Below, one piece after another: positions 1 to 6,211 of a DNA stretch of 6,668 bases. How positions within the stretch are numbered: position 1 is the first letter of the stretch; each line of letters starts with the position of its first letter. A program made the position numbers and the translations under genes. Below the pieces are notes generated by a model, which was not told the DNA's origin, did no database searches, and saw only the letters and a list, made by a program, of their open reading frames with translations. Source of the DNA: Deltaproteobacteria bacterium (lineage in GTDB: Bacteria; Desulfobacterota; Syntrophorhabdia; Syntrophorhabdales; Syntrophorhabdaceae); NCBI GenBank assembly GCA_003506795.1, contig DNYO01000140.1, positions 1 through 6,668 on the forward strand, in the 5' to 3' direction.

Positions 1-20
1 GGGAAGCGAGGACAAAACTA

Positions 21-49
21 TTGACATACGGCGCCTAAGCGAGTAAAAT
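21..49 (+). promoter_or_regulatory. sigma70-type promoter of rpmB
   Basis: A perfect -35 hexamer TTGACA (21-26) is followed after exactly 17 bp by TAAAAT (44-49), which matches the TATAAT consensus at five of six positions. Transcription would start near 55-57, leaving a leader of about 45 nt before the L28 start codon. A near-consensus promoter suits a highly expressed ribosomal protein gene. Seen directly in sequence; activity is inferred. Confidence 0.8.
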
Positions 50-99
50 CTTTGTCTTTAAAGGAAATACAAGGACGCAAGCAAGGTCAGGAGGTCAAA

Positions 100-291
100 A
101 TGGCAAGGATCTGTGAGATCTGTGGAAAAGGAAAACAAATTGGTAATAACGTCAGTCATGCCAATAACAAGAGCAAAAGGGAATGGCTGCCGAACTTGCA
201 AGCCGTCCGTATTGTGAAAGATGGAGAAACCCGCAAGGCAAGAGTCTGCGCAAAGTGTATCAAGAAGGGAAATTTTCAGAAAGCGGTGTAG
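100..291 (+). CDS. rpmB: 50S ribosomal protein L28, zinc-ribbon (C+) form
   Basis: This 63-aa protein is a component of the large ribosomal subunit and matches bacterial L28: it opens MARICEICGK and has the conserved NNVSHANNKSKR stretch near residues 16-27 followed by WLPNLQ. Two CxxC pairs (C5/C8 and C50/C53) would bind one zinc ion, so this is the C+ version; many bacteria also or instead carry a cysteine-free paralogue. The length is normal for the family. The ATG at 100 is chosen because an ideal AGGAGG lies at 89-94 with 5 nt spacing and because L28 starts here; the frame is open further upstream (to about 52), but that stretch is not L28-like and overlaps the expected transcription start. 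The gene has its own promoter, appears monocistronic, and converges on rel, an adjacency I recall from other Desulfobacterota. Confidence 0.96.
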   Translation: MARICEICGKGKQIGNNVSHANNKSKREWLPNLQAVRIVKDGETRKARVCAKCIKKGNFQKAV

Positions 292-296
292 TGAAG

Positions 297-471
297 ATAG
301 GTAATAGGTCATGGGTTATAGGTGATAGGAAAGGCAATCCCCTTTAACCCTCCTACCGGTATTCAACGCATACTTTCCCAAATGAAGATAGGTTGATAGG
401 TAATAGGTCACGGGTGATAGGTAGTCTTCTTTTCCCATAACCTATAACCCATTACCCATTACCCATTACCC
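297..471. repeat. Three blocks of degenerate heptamer repeats (ATRGGTN) in mixed orientation
   Basis: Between the ends of the convergent rpmB and rel genes lie three arrays with a strict 7-bp rhythm. Block 1 (297-329) reads ATAGGTA, ATAGGTC, ATGGGTT, ATAGGTG, ATAGG. Block 2 (388-423) carries the same series with one 8-bp unit. Block 3 (434-471) is the same motif on the other strand: CCCATAA, CCTATAA, then CCCATTA three times. Positions 300-322 and 441-463 are complementary at 21 of 23 positions, so blocks 1 and 3 (or 2 and 3) can form a long stem, which could separate the two converging transcripts. No U-run follows on either strand, so a classical intrinsic terminator is not shown. The pattern recalls the short tandem heptanucleotide repeats known from cyanobacterial intergenic regions; relation to them is not established. 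Confidence 0.8.
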
Positions 472-475
472 GCCT

Positions 476-2617
476 TTAGGTTATACTCCTCATGCGGTCC
501 ACGGACCGCACCCCTTTTATCTTCTGGATCGACTTCATAACCTTCTGCAGTTGTGACATGTGTTCTATCTCAACCTCGTATATGCCTGCCGCAGACCTGT
601 CGGGATATGTCATCGCCTGGGCGCTCAGGATATTTACCTTGTTGGCCGCTATGACGCTCGAGATATCGGAAAGGAGACCTTTACGGTCGTTTCCCGTGAC
701 CTTGAACCTGACGGGAAAGGTATAGTCCTTGCTGAGCTGCCACGTGACCTCCACCTTGCGCTGCTCATCGTATGTGTGGACGTTCGGGCAGTCCTCGACA
801 TGGATGGTCAGGCCGCGCCCGCGGGTGATGAAACCGATGATGTTGTCGCCGGGGATGGGGTTGCAGCATCGCGCAAAGCGTATGACGAGCCCATCGATAC
901 CCTTGATCTTGATCGCGTTGTCGCGGCCTCCTTTTTTCAATGAACTGATGATGGTCTTGATCTTCCCGGCGGGTTTTTCCGTCTCGGGAATGATCTTGTT
1001 GAGGACCTGCAGGGGGGTGTAGAGTCCGTAACCCACGCTGGCAAAGAGGTCGTCGACGGTCTCAAGGCTGAAATCTTTGGCGAGGGGCTGAAAGCCTCCG
1101 CTTTTGAGCAGCCGGGAAAAGCTCATGTCGTGCTTTGAAAGCTCCTTGTCGAGCAGGTTGCGGCCAAGCTCGATGCTCTTTTCCCGCTGTTCTGTTTTGA
1201 TCCATTGCCTGATCTTCGTCTTTGCCTTGGATGTGGAGACAAAGCTCAGCCAATCCTTGCTTGGTTTGTGGGTGGGGCTTGTCATGATCTCGACGGTGTC
1301 GCCACTTTTCAGGGTGTAGCGAAGCGGTACGAGTCTTCCGTTCACTTTGGCGCCGATGCACCGGTGGCCCAACTCGGAATGGATGGCATAGGCGAAATCG
1401 ACAGGGGTCGCCCCCTTGGGAAGCTCCCGGACATCACCGTTGGGCGTAAAAACATATACTTCGTCAGGAAACAGGTCGATCTTGAAGATCTCCATGAACT
1501 CTTTGTTGTCCTTGAGTTCCTGCTGCCATTCGATGATCCTGCGCAGCCAGGCGAAGATCTTGTCTTCCTTCGGATTGAAGACCTTTCCTTCCTTATACTT
1601 CCAGTGGGCAGCGATACCCTCTTCCGCCAGGCGATGCATCTCCTTCGTCCTGATCTGAATCTCTATTTTCTCGCCGTGCGGTCCGATGATTTTCGTATGC
1701 AGTGACTGATACATGTTGGCCTTCGGCAGTGCGATATAATCACCGAACTTGCCCGGTATCGGTTTGTAGGCGGCATGGATGATGCCCAGCGCCTCGTAGC
1801 ATTCCTTGATCGTGTCGACGACGACCCTGAAGGCGATGATATCGTAGATGTCGTCGATATTGAGTCCATCGAGGCTCATCTTGCGGTAAATGCTGTAGAG
1901 GTGTTTCGCCCTTCCGAAGATGTCGGCCCGGAGGTGGAATTCATCGAGTTTTTGTCGCAGGAGCCCGATGACCTCATTGATATAGGCCTCACGCTCTTTC
2001 TTTTTCTGGGCGATGTTTTCGGCGATGAGCTTGTATTCCGTGGGCTTTAAGTATTTGAAAGCCGCGTCTTCCAGTTCCGCCCTCAGCCATTCTATGCCGA
2101 GCCTGTGCGCCAGCGGGGCATAGATCTCGAAAGTTTCCCTGGCGATCTCTATCTGTTTTTCAGGGGGGAGAAAATTGAGGGTCTGCATGTTGTGATACCG
2201 GTCCGCAAGCTTGACCAGAATCACCCGGATGTCCTTGCTCATGGCGAGGATCATCTTGCGGAAATTCTCGACCCGTGACTCCTCCGATGTCTTCAGTGGT
2301 ATCTTGCTTATCTTCGTGACACCGTCGACAAGCTCGGCGATCTCCTTGCCGAAATATTCCTCGATCTCCTTCTTGTCAACATAGGAATCCTCTATGGTGT
2401 CATGAAGAAGGCCCGAGACGATGCTCGGGATATCGAGATTCATCTTGGTGAGGGTATAGGCGGTTTCCAGGGGATGAATAAGGTAAGGTTCTCCGGAAAG
2501 TCGCACCTGCCCCTTATGCGCCTTGGCGGAGAAGATGTACGCCCTCTGGAGCAGTTCCACATCGGCATCGGGGTTGTACCTGAGAACCTCGTCAACGATG
2601 TCGTTAAACCGTATCAT
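476..2617 (-). CDS. rel: Bifunctional (p)ppGpp synthetase/hydrolase (RelA/SpoT family)
   Basis: Long-form Rel, 713 aa, complete. It makes (p)ppGpp from ATP and GTP/GDP when uncharged tRNA stalls ribosomes, and degrades it again. The N-terminal HD hydrolase domain (about 1-195) keeps every residue I can map from the streptococcal enzyme: R39, H48, H72-D73, E76-D77, N143 and T146, so hydrolysis should be active. The synthetase domain (about 225-345) has GRAKH at 235-239, the Mg-binding D259 (in YDIIAFR) and E319 (EIQIRT). TGS follows at about 385-447 (DEVYVFTPNGD), a zinc-finger-like region with C584-C585, H606 and C610, and a C-terminal ACT domain (about 635-710). The charge motif before DYIA is KFGD (290-293) rather than the usual RFKD of bifunctional enzymes. 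The ATG at 2617 has only a weak GGA site and overlaps the stop of a possible upstream ORF. It faces rpmB and has a promoter at 2762-2790. Confidence 0.97.
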   Translation of the reverse strand: MIRFNDIVDEVLRYNPDADVELLQRAYIFSAKAHKGQVRLSGEPYLIHPLETAYTLTKMNLDIPSIVSGLLHDTIEDSYVDKKEIEEYFGKEIAELVDGVTKISKIPLKTSEESRVENFRKMILAMSKDIRVILVKLADRYHNMQTLNFLPPEKQIEIARETFEIYAPLAHRLGIEWLRAELEDAAFKYLKPTEYKLIAENIAQKKKEREAYINEVIGLLRQKLDEFHLRADIFGRAKHLYSIYRKMSLDGLNIDDIYDIIAFRVVVDTIKECYEALGIIHAAYKPIPGKFGDYIALPKANMYQSLHTKIIGPHGEKIEIQIRTKEMHRLAEEGIAAHWKYKEGKVFNPKEDKIFAWLRRIIEWQQELKDNKEFMEIFKIDLFPDEVYVFTPNGDVRELPKGATPVDFAYAIHSELGHRCIGAKVNGRLVPLRYTLKSGDTVEIMTSPTHKPSKDWLSFVSTSKAKTKIRQWIKTEQREKSIELGRNLLDKELSKHDMSFSRLLKSGGFQPLAKDFSLETVDDLFASVGYGLYTPLQVLNKIIPETEKPAGKIKTIISSLKKGGRDNAIKIKGIDGLVIRFARCCNPIPGDNIIGFITRGRGLTIHVEDCPNVHTYDEQRKVEVTWQLSKDYTFPVRFKVTGNDRKGLLSDISSVIAANKVNILSAQAMTYPDRSAAGIYEVEIEHMSQLQKVMKSIQKIKGVRSVDRMRSIT

Positions 2618-2745
2618 GCGTTTTCCATGTATGGCACGGGACCGGGATAATCGGACAGGTGCGTGAGAGGATCTTTGCCGGGGGATGTGTCAGGGTCTTC
2701 TTGACTTTTTTGCCTGTTGCTGACGGGGAATATTGCTGATCGCAT
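2614..2745 (-). CDS. Possible 43-codon upstream ORF coupled to rel
   Basis: Immediately upstream of rel on the same strand, an ATG at 2745-2743 opens a 43-codon frame that ends in TGA at 2616-2614, overlapping the rel start as ATGA. The start has an AGGA (2754-2751) at 5-nt spacing, a better ribosome site than rel itself shows. The peptide begins MRSAIFPVSN and ends VPYMENA; it is proline-rich (seven Pro), mostly polar, with no membrane segment, no signal peptide and no cysteine. I do not recognise it. If translated, it could deliver ribosomes to rel by translational coupling. Arguments against: a frame this short can stay open by chance, third-position composition is unremarkable, and the promoter at 2762-2790 would leave only a few nucleotides before the AGGA. 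Confidence 0.35.
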   Translation of the reverse strand: MRSAIFPVSNRQKSQEDPDTSPGKDPLTHLSDYPGPVPYMENA

Positions 2746-2761
2746 GCTTTTCCTGATCTTT

Positions 2762-2790
2762 ATATTACCTTATGCGACGGCAAATGACAA
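2762..2790 (-). promoter_or_regulatory. sigma70-type promoter upstream of rel
   Basis: On the minus strand TTGTCA (2790-2785) and TAATAT (2767-2762) are separated by exactly 17 bp, each matching consensus at five and four of six positions. The transcript would begin near 2754-2758, giving rel a leader of about 140 nt that contains the possible 43-codon upstream ORF. It sits downstream of the LETM1-like gene, so rel need not depend on that gene's transcript. Confidence 0.55.
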
Positions 2791-2804
2791 CGGGTAATGC
2801 GGTG

Positions 2805-2820
2805 CGTGCCATAAGGCATG
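2805..2820. other. Short stem-loop between the LETM1-like gene and the rel promoter
   Basis: A 6-bp stem (CGTGCC with GGCATG, one G-T pair) encloses the tetraloop ATAA, 13 nt past the stop codon of the LETM1-like gene. No run of U follows on the minus strand, so it is at most a weak or factor-dependent 3' end. Read-through into rel remains possible. Confidence 0.3.
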
Positions 2821-2832
2821 AGGGAGGTTGTT

Positions 2833-3183
2833 TCAGGATCCAAGGGTGATGCCGCCGCCGCTGCCCGCGGCGTCGAAACCGTTCTGTGCCGTTTTACGGA
2901 AAGCCTTTCTTCGGTCGAGGACCTCGGCTAGGAGCGGTATCAGCAAGGACCCGAAAGGCATGACGAATATCACGAGGGCAGGAACGTAGTACGACAGGTG
3001 CCTGAGATGTGCCTTCAGGAGTCTTCTTTCCTCTTTCGTCCACTTTGCCTGGGTGTTCCTCGGTTTCATAAGCAACCGCATGAATCCGGTGATCTTATCA
3101 GCTTCGTGGAGAAGTAACGCTTTGTTATTCGCAACCATTCTTGAGAGCTGATATTGTATCACACGGGATACCGAACGCAACAT
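2833..3183 (-). CDS. Small LETM1-like membrane protein
   Basis: The 116-aa product has a basic, amphipathic N-terminus, then a charged helix WTKEERRLLKAHLRHL (48-63) and one strongly hydrophobic segment (about 64-88) with internal prolines (VPALVIFVMPFGSLLIPLLA), ending at LDRRK and a Gly/Ser-rich tail (DAAGSGGGI). The order of a charged EE-x-LxxHLRxL helix followed by VPxLxxFxxPFGxLLxPLLA and positive residues resembles the membrane core of LETM1 (a mitochondrial cation-exchange and ribosome-binding family) and small bacterial relatives. It is far shorter than LETM1, so exchange activity should not be assumed; a single-pass inner-membrane protein is the safe statement. The ATG at 3183 is preferred because GGGGTGGA lies 5 nt upstream; a GTG at 3198 would add five residues but overlaps that site. 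It shares its strand with rel (gap 215 bp) and diverges from recD2. Confidence 0.7.
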   Translation of the reverse strand: MLRSVSRVIQYQLSRMVANNKALLLHEADKITGFMRLLMKPRNTQAKWTKEERRLLKAHLRHLSYYVPALVIFVMPFGSLLIPLLAEVLDRRKAFRKTAQNGFDAAGSGGGITLGS

Positions 3184-3277
3184 AAAAATCCACCCCACAG
3201 TCAGATGTAATACCTATCCAACTTCACTATTGCGCAAGCAACGGTGGAACGCGCCGCGAGCCAACATCTTTCACTTT

Positions 3278-3302
3278 TATTATCGCCGGATTTCCGATAG
3301 TA
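3278..3302. promoter_or_regulatory. Inverted repeat immediately before the recD2 start
   Basis: TATTATCG (3278-3285) and CGATAGTA (3295-3302) pair over 8 positions, one of them G-T, around a 9-nt loop; within the same span CGGA and TCCG (3287-3290, 3293-3296) offer an alternative smaller hairpin. It ends 7 nt before the recD2 ATG, where a Shine-Dalgarno would normally sit. It could be a DNA operator over a -10-like TATTAT or an RNA hairpin affecting initiation; neither is demonstrated. Confidence 0.4.
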
Positions 3303-3309
3303 TTAATCC

Positions 3310-5535
3310 ATGCCTGAGAATATCCTGCAGTGCGAAATCAAGGCACAGGTCGAACGTGTTACATATTACAATGAAGAGAATCATTATACCATAGCGAAAG
3401 TTAAAATAGAGGGAAGAAATTCCCTGGTTACCGTCGTCGGTACCCTGTATTCGATCGTTCCCGGCGAAATAGTGAGGTTAAAAGGCAGCTGGGGGGTCCA
3501 CCCCCGCTGGGGTGAACAGTTCAAGGTGGCCTCCTATGAAACGCTGCTGCCGGCAACGGTCAAAGGCATCGAACGCTACCTGGGTTCGGGTATGATCAAG
3601 GGAATAGGGCCGGTCATGGCGAAGAGGCTCGTGACCCGGTTCGGCGAGGCCACCCTCGACATCATCGACACGAATATGGAAAGGCTCCATGAGGTCCCCG
3701 GCATAGGCGACAAACGCATCGATATGATCAAGGCGGCCTGGGACGAGCAGAAGGAAGTCCGCAATGTCATGGTGTTTCTCCAGGGCAACGGGGTAAGCCC
3801 CGCTTATGCCGCCAAGATATACCGCTTCTACGGAAGCGATGCCGTCAGAGTGGTAAGCGAGAACCCTTACCGGCTGGCCGTCGATATATTCGGCATAGGT
3901 TTTCTCACCGCAGACAGGATAGCCGGGAAGCTCGGAATTGAAAAGGAAGCACCCCTTAGAATCGAGACGGGCATCCTCTACGTGCTCGGGCAGCTCTCGG
4001 ATGAAGGGCACCTTTTCTTTCCCGGCGAGCAGCTTATCGAGAAATGCAGCGAGGTGCTCGAAGTGGCGATCGACAAGATCCCCCCGGCCATCGGCAGCCT
4101 TGCCGCCCAGAGGAAAGTGGTCCTCGATGACCTCACCTGGCTGCCCGCCGCGGCAGGGAAATACGGTGCCGGCATTGTCTACCTCGCATCCCTCCATGTT
4201 TCAGAGAAAGGGATTGCGGAACTCCTCGGCAAGCTTGCGGCATTCCCGAAACAACTGCGCCTTCTCAACTTAAAAGACGCCATGCGGTGGGTTCAGGGAA
4301 ATCAGGGGATCGTTTTTTCCGAACGGCAACTCGAGGCGGTGCGGGCTTCCATCGAAGAGAAGGTACTCGTCATAACGGGAGGCCCGGGAACGGGCAAGAC
4401 GACGATCATAAAGGGCATCATCGGGATAGCCGGAAAAATGGGACAGAAGGTGCTCCTTGCCGCCCCCACGGGCAGGGCGGCGAAAAGGATGACCGAGGCG
4501 GCCGGCCTTGAGGCCCGGACCATCCATCGTCTTCTCGAATACACCCCCGGGGGCCCTTCCTCGGAATCGGGATTCAAACGCAACGAGTCAAACCCCCTGG
4601 ACGCGGGTCTCATCATTATCGACGAGGCCTCGATGGTCGATGTGCCGCTCATGTACCATCTTCTCAAGGCGGTGCCGCAACAGGCCACGCTTGTGCTCGT
4701 GGGTGACGTGGACCAGCTCCCCTCCGTCGGCCCCGGCAGCGTCCTCAAAGATATCATCGCGTCCGGATGCGTGGCCACCGTCCGGTTGGGTGAGATATTC
4801 CGGCAATCCACGAGAAGCATGATCATAGTCAACGCGCACCGGATCAACAGCGGCGAAATGCCCTTTTTTGAGAGACACGCCGAGCAGGGCCAGGACTTTT
4901 TCTTTGCAGAGATTGAGGACCCTGATGAGGTTCTGCGGTATATTGTCGACCTCTGCAAGAATATCATTCCGTCCCGCTTCGGCCTTCATCCGCTGAACGA
5001 TATCCAGGTCCTGACGCCGATGCACCGGGGTGTGGCCGGAGTGACGAACGTAAACGTACAGCTCCAGGAGACACTGAACGGGTCCACGGACGGGATATCA
5101 CGGGCCGGCCGCTTTTTTAAAGTGGGCGACAAGGTTCTGCAGACCCGAAACAATTATGAAAAGGATGTCTACAACGGAGATATCGGCAGGGTAGTGGGCA
5201 TAGACAGGGAGGTACAGGAACTCCGTGTGGAATTCGACGGCAGGTCCATATCCTACGAATTCAGTGAGCTCGACGAGCTTATCCTGGCCTATGCGATCTC
5301 CGTTCACAAATCCCAGGGGAGCGAATACCCCGCCGTGGTGATACCCATCCTGACCCAGCATTACCTTCTCCTCCAGAGGAACCTGATCTACACGGCCATC
5401 ACGAGGGGGAGGAAGCTTGTCTATCTCGTAGGAACAAAGAAGGCCCTCTCCATCGCCATACGGAACGACAGACCCCACAGGCGCTACAGCTTGCTCGCGC
5501 AGAGGCTGAAGGCGTCGATCCGGCCCGTTCGCTAA
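3310..5535 (+). CDS. recD2: RecD2 family SF1B DNA helicase (RecD-like, YrrC type)
   Basis: The 741-aa product is a complete RecD2, a 5'-to-3' ATP-dependent DNA helicase that works without RecBC and takes part in repair and replication-fork maintenance. The N-terminal small beta domain (about 8-78, RVTYYNEENHYTIAKVK) precedes helix-hairpin-helix motifs at about 93-111 and 125-143 (VPGIGDKRI) and a third IFGIGF near 193-208. Helicase motifs follow: Q340, Walker A GGPGTGKTT (357-365), motif Ia APTGRAAKRM (385-394), TIHRLL (404-409), Walker B IIDEASM (436-442), motif III GDVDQLPSVGPG (465-476), the FRQ arginine finger R498, VHKSQGSEYP (665-674) and YTAITRGRK (694-702). Length is normal. An in-frame TAA at 3304-3306 and conserved sequence from residue 8 fix the ATG at 3310, yet there is no Shine-Dalgarno. 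No recB or recC is nearby; the gene appears to stand alone. Confidence 0.97.
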   Translation: MPENILQCEIKAQVERVTYYNEENHYTIAKVKIEGRNSLVTVVGTLYSIVPGEIVRLKGSWGVHPRWGEQFKVASYETLLPATVKGIERYLGSGMIKGIGPVMAKRLVTRFGEATLDIIDTNMERLHEVPGIGDKRIDMIKAAWDEQKEVRNVMVFLQGNGVSPAYAAKIYRFYGSDAVRVVSENPYRLAVDIFGIGFLTADRIAGKLGIEKEAPLRIETGILYVLGQLSDEGHLFFPGEQLIEKCSEVLEVAIDKIPPAIGSLAAQRKVVLDDLTWLPAAAGKYGAGIVYLASLHVSEKGIAELLGKLAAFPKQLRLLNLKDAMRWVQGNQGIVFSERQLEAVRASIEEKVLVITGGPGTGKTTIIKGIIGIAGKMGQKVLLAAPTGRAAKRMTEAAGLEARTIHRLLEYTPGGPSSESGFKRNESNPLDAGLIIIDEASMVDVPLMYHLLKAVPQQATLVLVGDVDQLPSVGPGSVLKDIIASGCVATVRLGEIFRQSTRSMIIVNAHRINSGEMPFFERHAEQGQDFFFAEIEDPDEVLRYIVDLCKNIIPSRFGLHPLNDIQVLTPMHRGVAGVTNVNVQLQETLNGSTDGISRAGRFFKVGDKVLQTRNNYEKDVYNGDIGRVVGIDREVQELRVEFDGRSISYEFSELDELILAYAISVHKSQGSEYPAVVIPILTQHYLLLQRNLIYTAITRGRKLVYLVGTKKALSIAIRNDRPHRRYSLLAQRLKASIRPVR

Positions 5536-5568
5536 CGTTCACCCCGATACTCACGAAACTTTCCTTTC

Positions 5569-5636
5569 CTGTCATCCCCGCTTCATTTTTTCCGTGTACT
5601 AAAGCACGACAAATAAATCGCTGATTAGGGTGACAG
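5569..5636. repeat. 68-bp imperfect palindrome downstream of recD2
   Basis: The outer arms CTGTCATCCC (5569-5578) and GGGTGACAG (5628-5636) are complementary apart from one bulged base. The centre CGTG..CACG (5593-5608) forms its own small hairpin, and T-rich (5586-5591) and A-rich (5611-5617) stretches lie opposite each other between them. It sits in the 225-bp spacer between recD2 and the TPR gene, where I see no other gene. It could be a folded transcript end or a remnant of a small dispersed repeat; there is no U-run after the structure, so it is not a standard terminator. The left arm recalls the TGTCATNCCCGC repeats common in many bacterial genomes. Confidence 0.35.
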
Positions 5637-5748
5637 ACAAGTTCGCCTCTATCCACTATGATTGTATTGACTCGGACGGGCATACGTACGGGACCCGGGA
5701 AGTGGTGACGCAATGAGGGACCGAGCTGGATTGCAGGAAGTCAAAAAA

Positions 5749-5754
5749 AAGGAG
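5749..5754 (+). promoter_or_regulatory. Ribosome binding site that decides the TPR gene start
   Basis: AAGGAG lies 6 nt before a GTG at 5761, in frame with the TPR protein. The farther upstream ATG at 5713 has no comparable site (only a GGTG about 8 nt before it), so initiation at 5761 is favoured. Confidence 0.6.
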
Positions 5755-5760
5755 AAGGGC

Positions 5761-6150
5761 GTGAAGACCTCCTCAAGGACCGTCAAAAGTGCTAATTCCG
5801 CGGAAGTTTACGAACACGGGTTGTTTCCCCGGACATGCAAGGAGCGCTCGGCAGGGATAGGGGTGAACGGCCCTGACGGGATGGTGGAAACACACCCTCA
5901 TGACGCAAAAGGTTATTACAACAGGGGGCGAGCGTATCAGAGGAGAGGCGACTGCCTGAACGCCATCGGTGATTACGACAGGGCCATAGCTCTGGATCCC
6001 AGGCTTGCGTGGGCTTACTATCATCGCGGTCTGGCACACGGCGACCAGGGCAATCGCAGGCAACAGGCCAGAGACCTGAAAGCGGCGGCCAGATTAGGTC
6101 TCGGAATAGCACGTGACATACTGGCGGCGCGCAAGAGAGGCGGCAAATGA
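5761..6150 (+). CDS. Small tetratricopeptide (TPR) repeat protein
   Basis: With the GTG start at 5761 the product is 129 aa; the in-frame ATG at 5713 would give 145 aa. Two TPR units occupy about residues 49-115. The first keeps all the usual positions (YYNRGRAY, then A, Y, A and P of NAIGDYDRAIALDP); the second (AWAYYHRGLAHGDQGN) drifts in its second helix and ends DLKAAARLG, a common final turn of bacterial TPR proteins, followed by a basic tail (AARKRGGK). The first 48 residues are polar, contain one cysteine and match nothing I know; there is no signal peptide or membrane segment, so it is probably cytoplasmic. TPRs bind peptides or proteins, so an adaptor role is likely, but the partner is unknown. 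The next gene starts 61 bp downstream on the same strand and may share its transcript. I see no good promoter for it. Confidence 0.85.
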   Translation: MKTSSRTVKSANSAEVYEHGLFPRTCKERSAGIGVNGPDGMVETHPHDAKGYYNRGRAYQRRGDCLNAIGDYDRAIALDPRLAWAYYHRGLAHGDQGNRRQQARDLKAAARLGLGIARDILAARKRGGK

Positions 6151-6161
6151 CCTGCCACCCC

Positions 6162-6185
6162 CGTTCCTTCCATATGGCGGGAACG
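6162..6185 (+). other. Stem-loop between the TPR gene and the zinc-ribbon gene
   Basis: CGTTCC (6162-6167) pairs with GGAACG (6180-6185); between them CCATATGG (6170-6177) is itself self-complementary, so the two stack as one hairpin with small internal loops. It begins 11 nt after the TPR stop. Lacking a U-run it is not an intrinsic terminator; it may influence stability or translation of the downstream gene. Confidence 0.4.
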
Positions 6186-6211
6186 TGTGAAGGTCGGGAG
6201 TACACAGGCGT

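Noticed and set aside
52..99. N-terminal extension of L28 from an upstream alternative start
   Set aside because: The extra residues are not L28-like, the upstream start would lie at or before the expected transcription start, and the AGGAGG at 89-94 points to ATG 100.
3230..3237. 8-bp palindrome TTGCGCAA in the spacer upstream of recD2
   Set aside because: Too short to claim as an operator without a second copy or conservation; only noted.
3478..4197. Long open frame (239 codons) on the minus strand inside recD2
   Set aside because: It lies entirely opposite a clearly functional recD2 reading frame, its translation resembles no family, and it has no ribosome site; open antisense frames are common in GC-rich genes.
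4302..4967. Second long minus-strand frame (221 codons) inside recD2
   Set aside because: Same reasoning: antisense to the helicase motif region, with a low-complexity, Ser/Arg-rich translation.
5657..5672. TATGAT and TTGACT near the TPR gene, as promoter elements
   Set aside because: They are in the wrong order and spacing: TATGAT has no -35 at 16-18 bp (the nearest GTGACA is 21 bp away), and TTGACT has no -10 after 17 bp.
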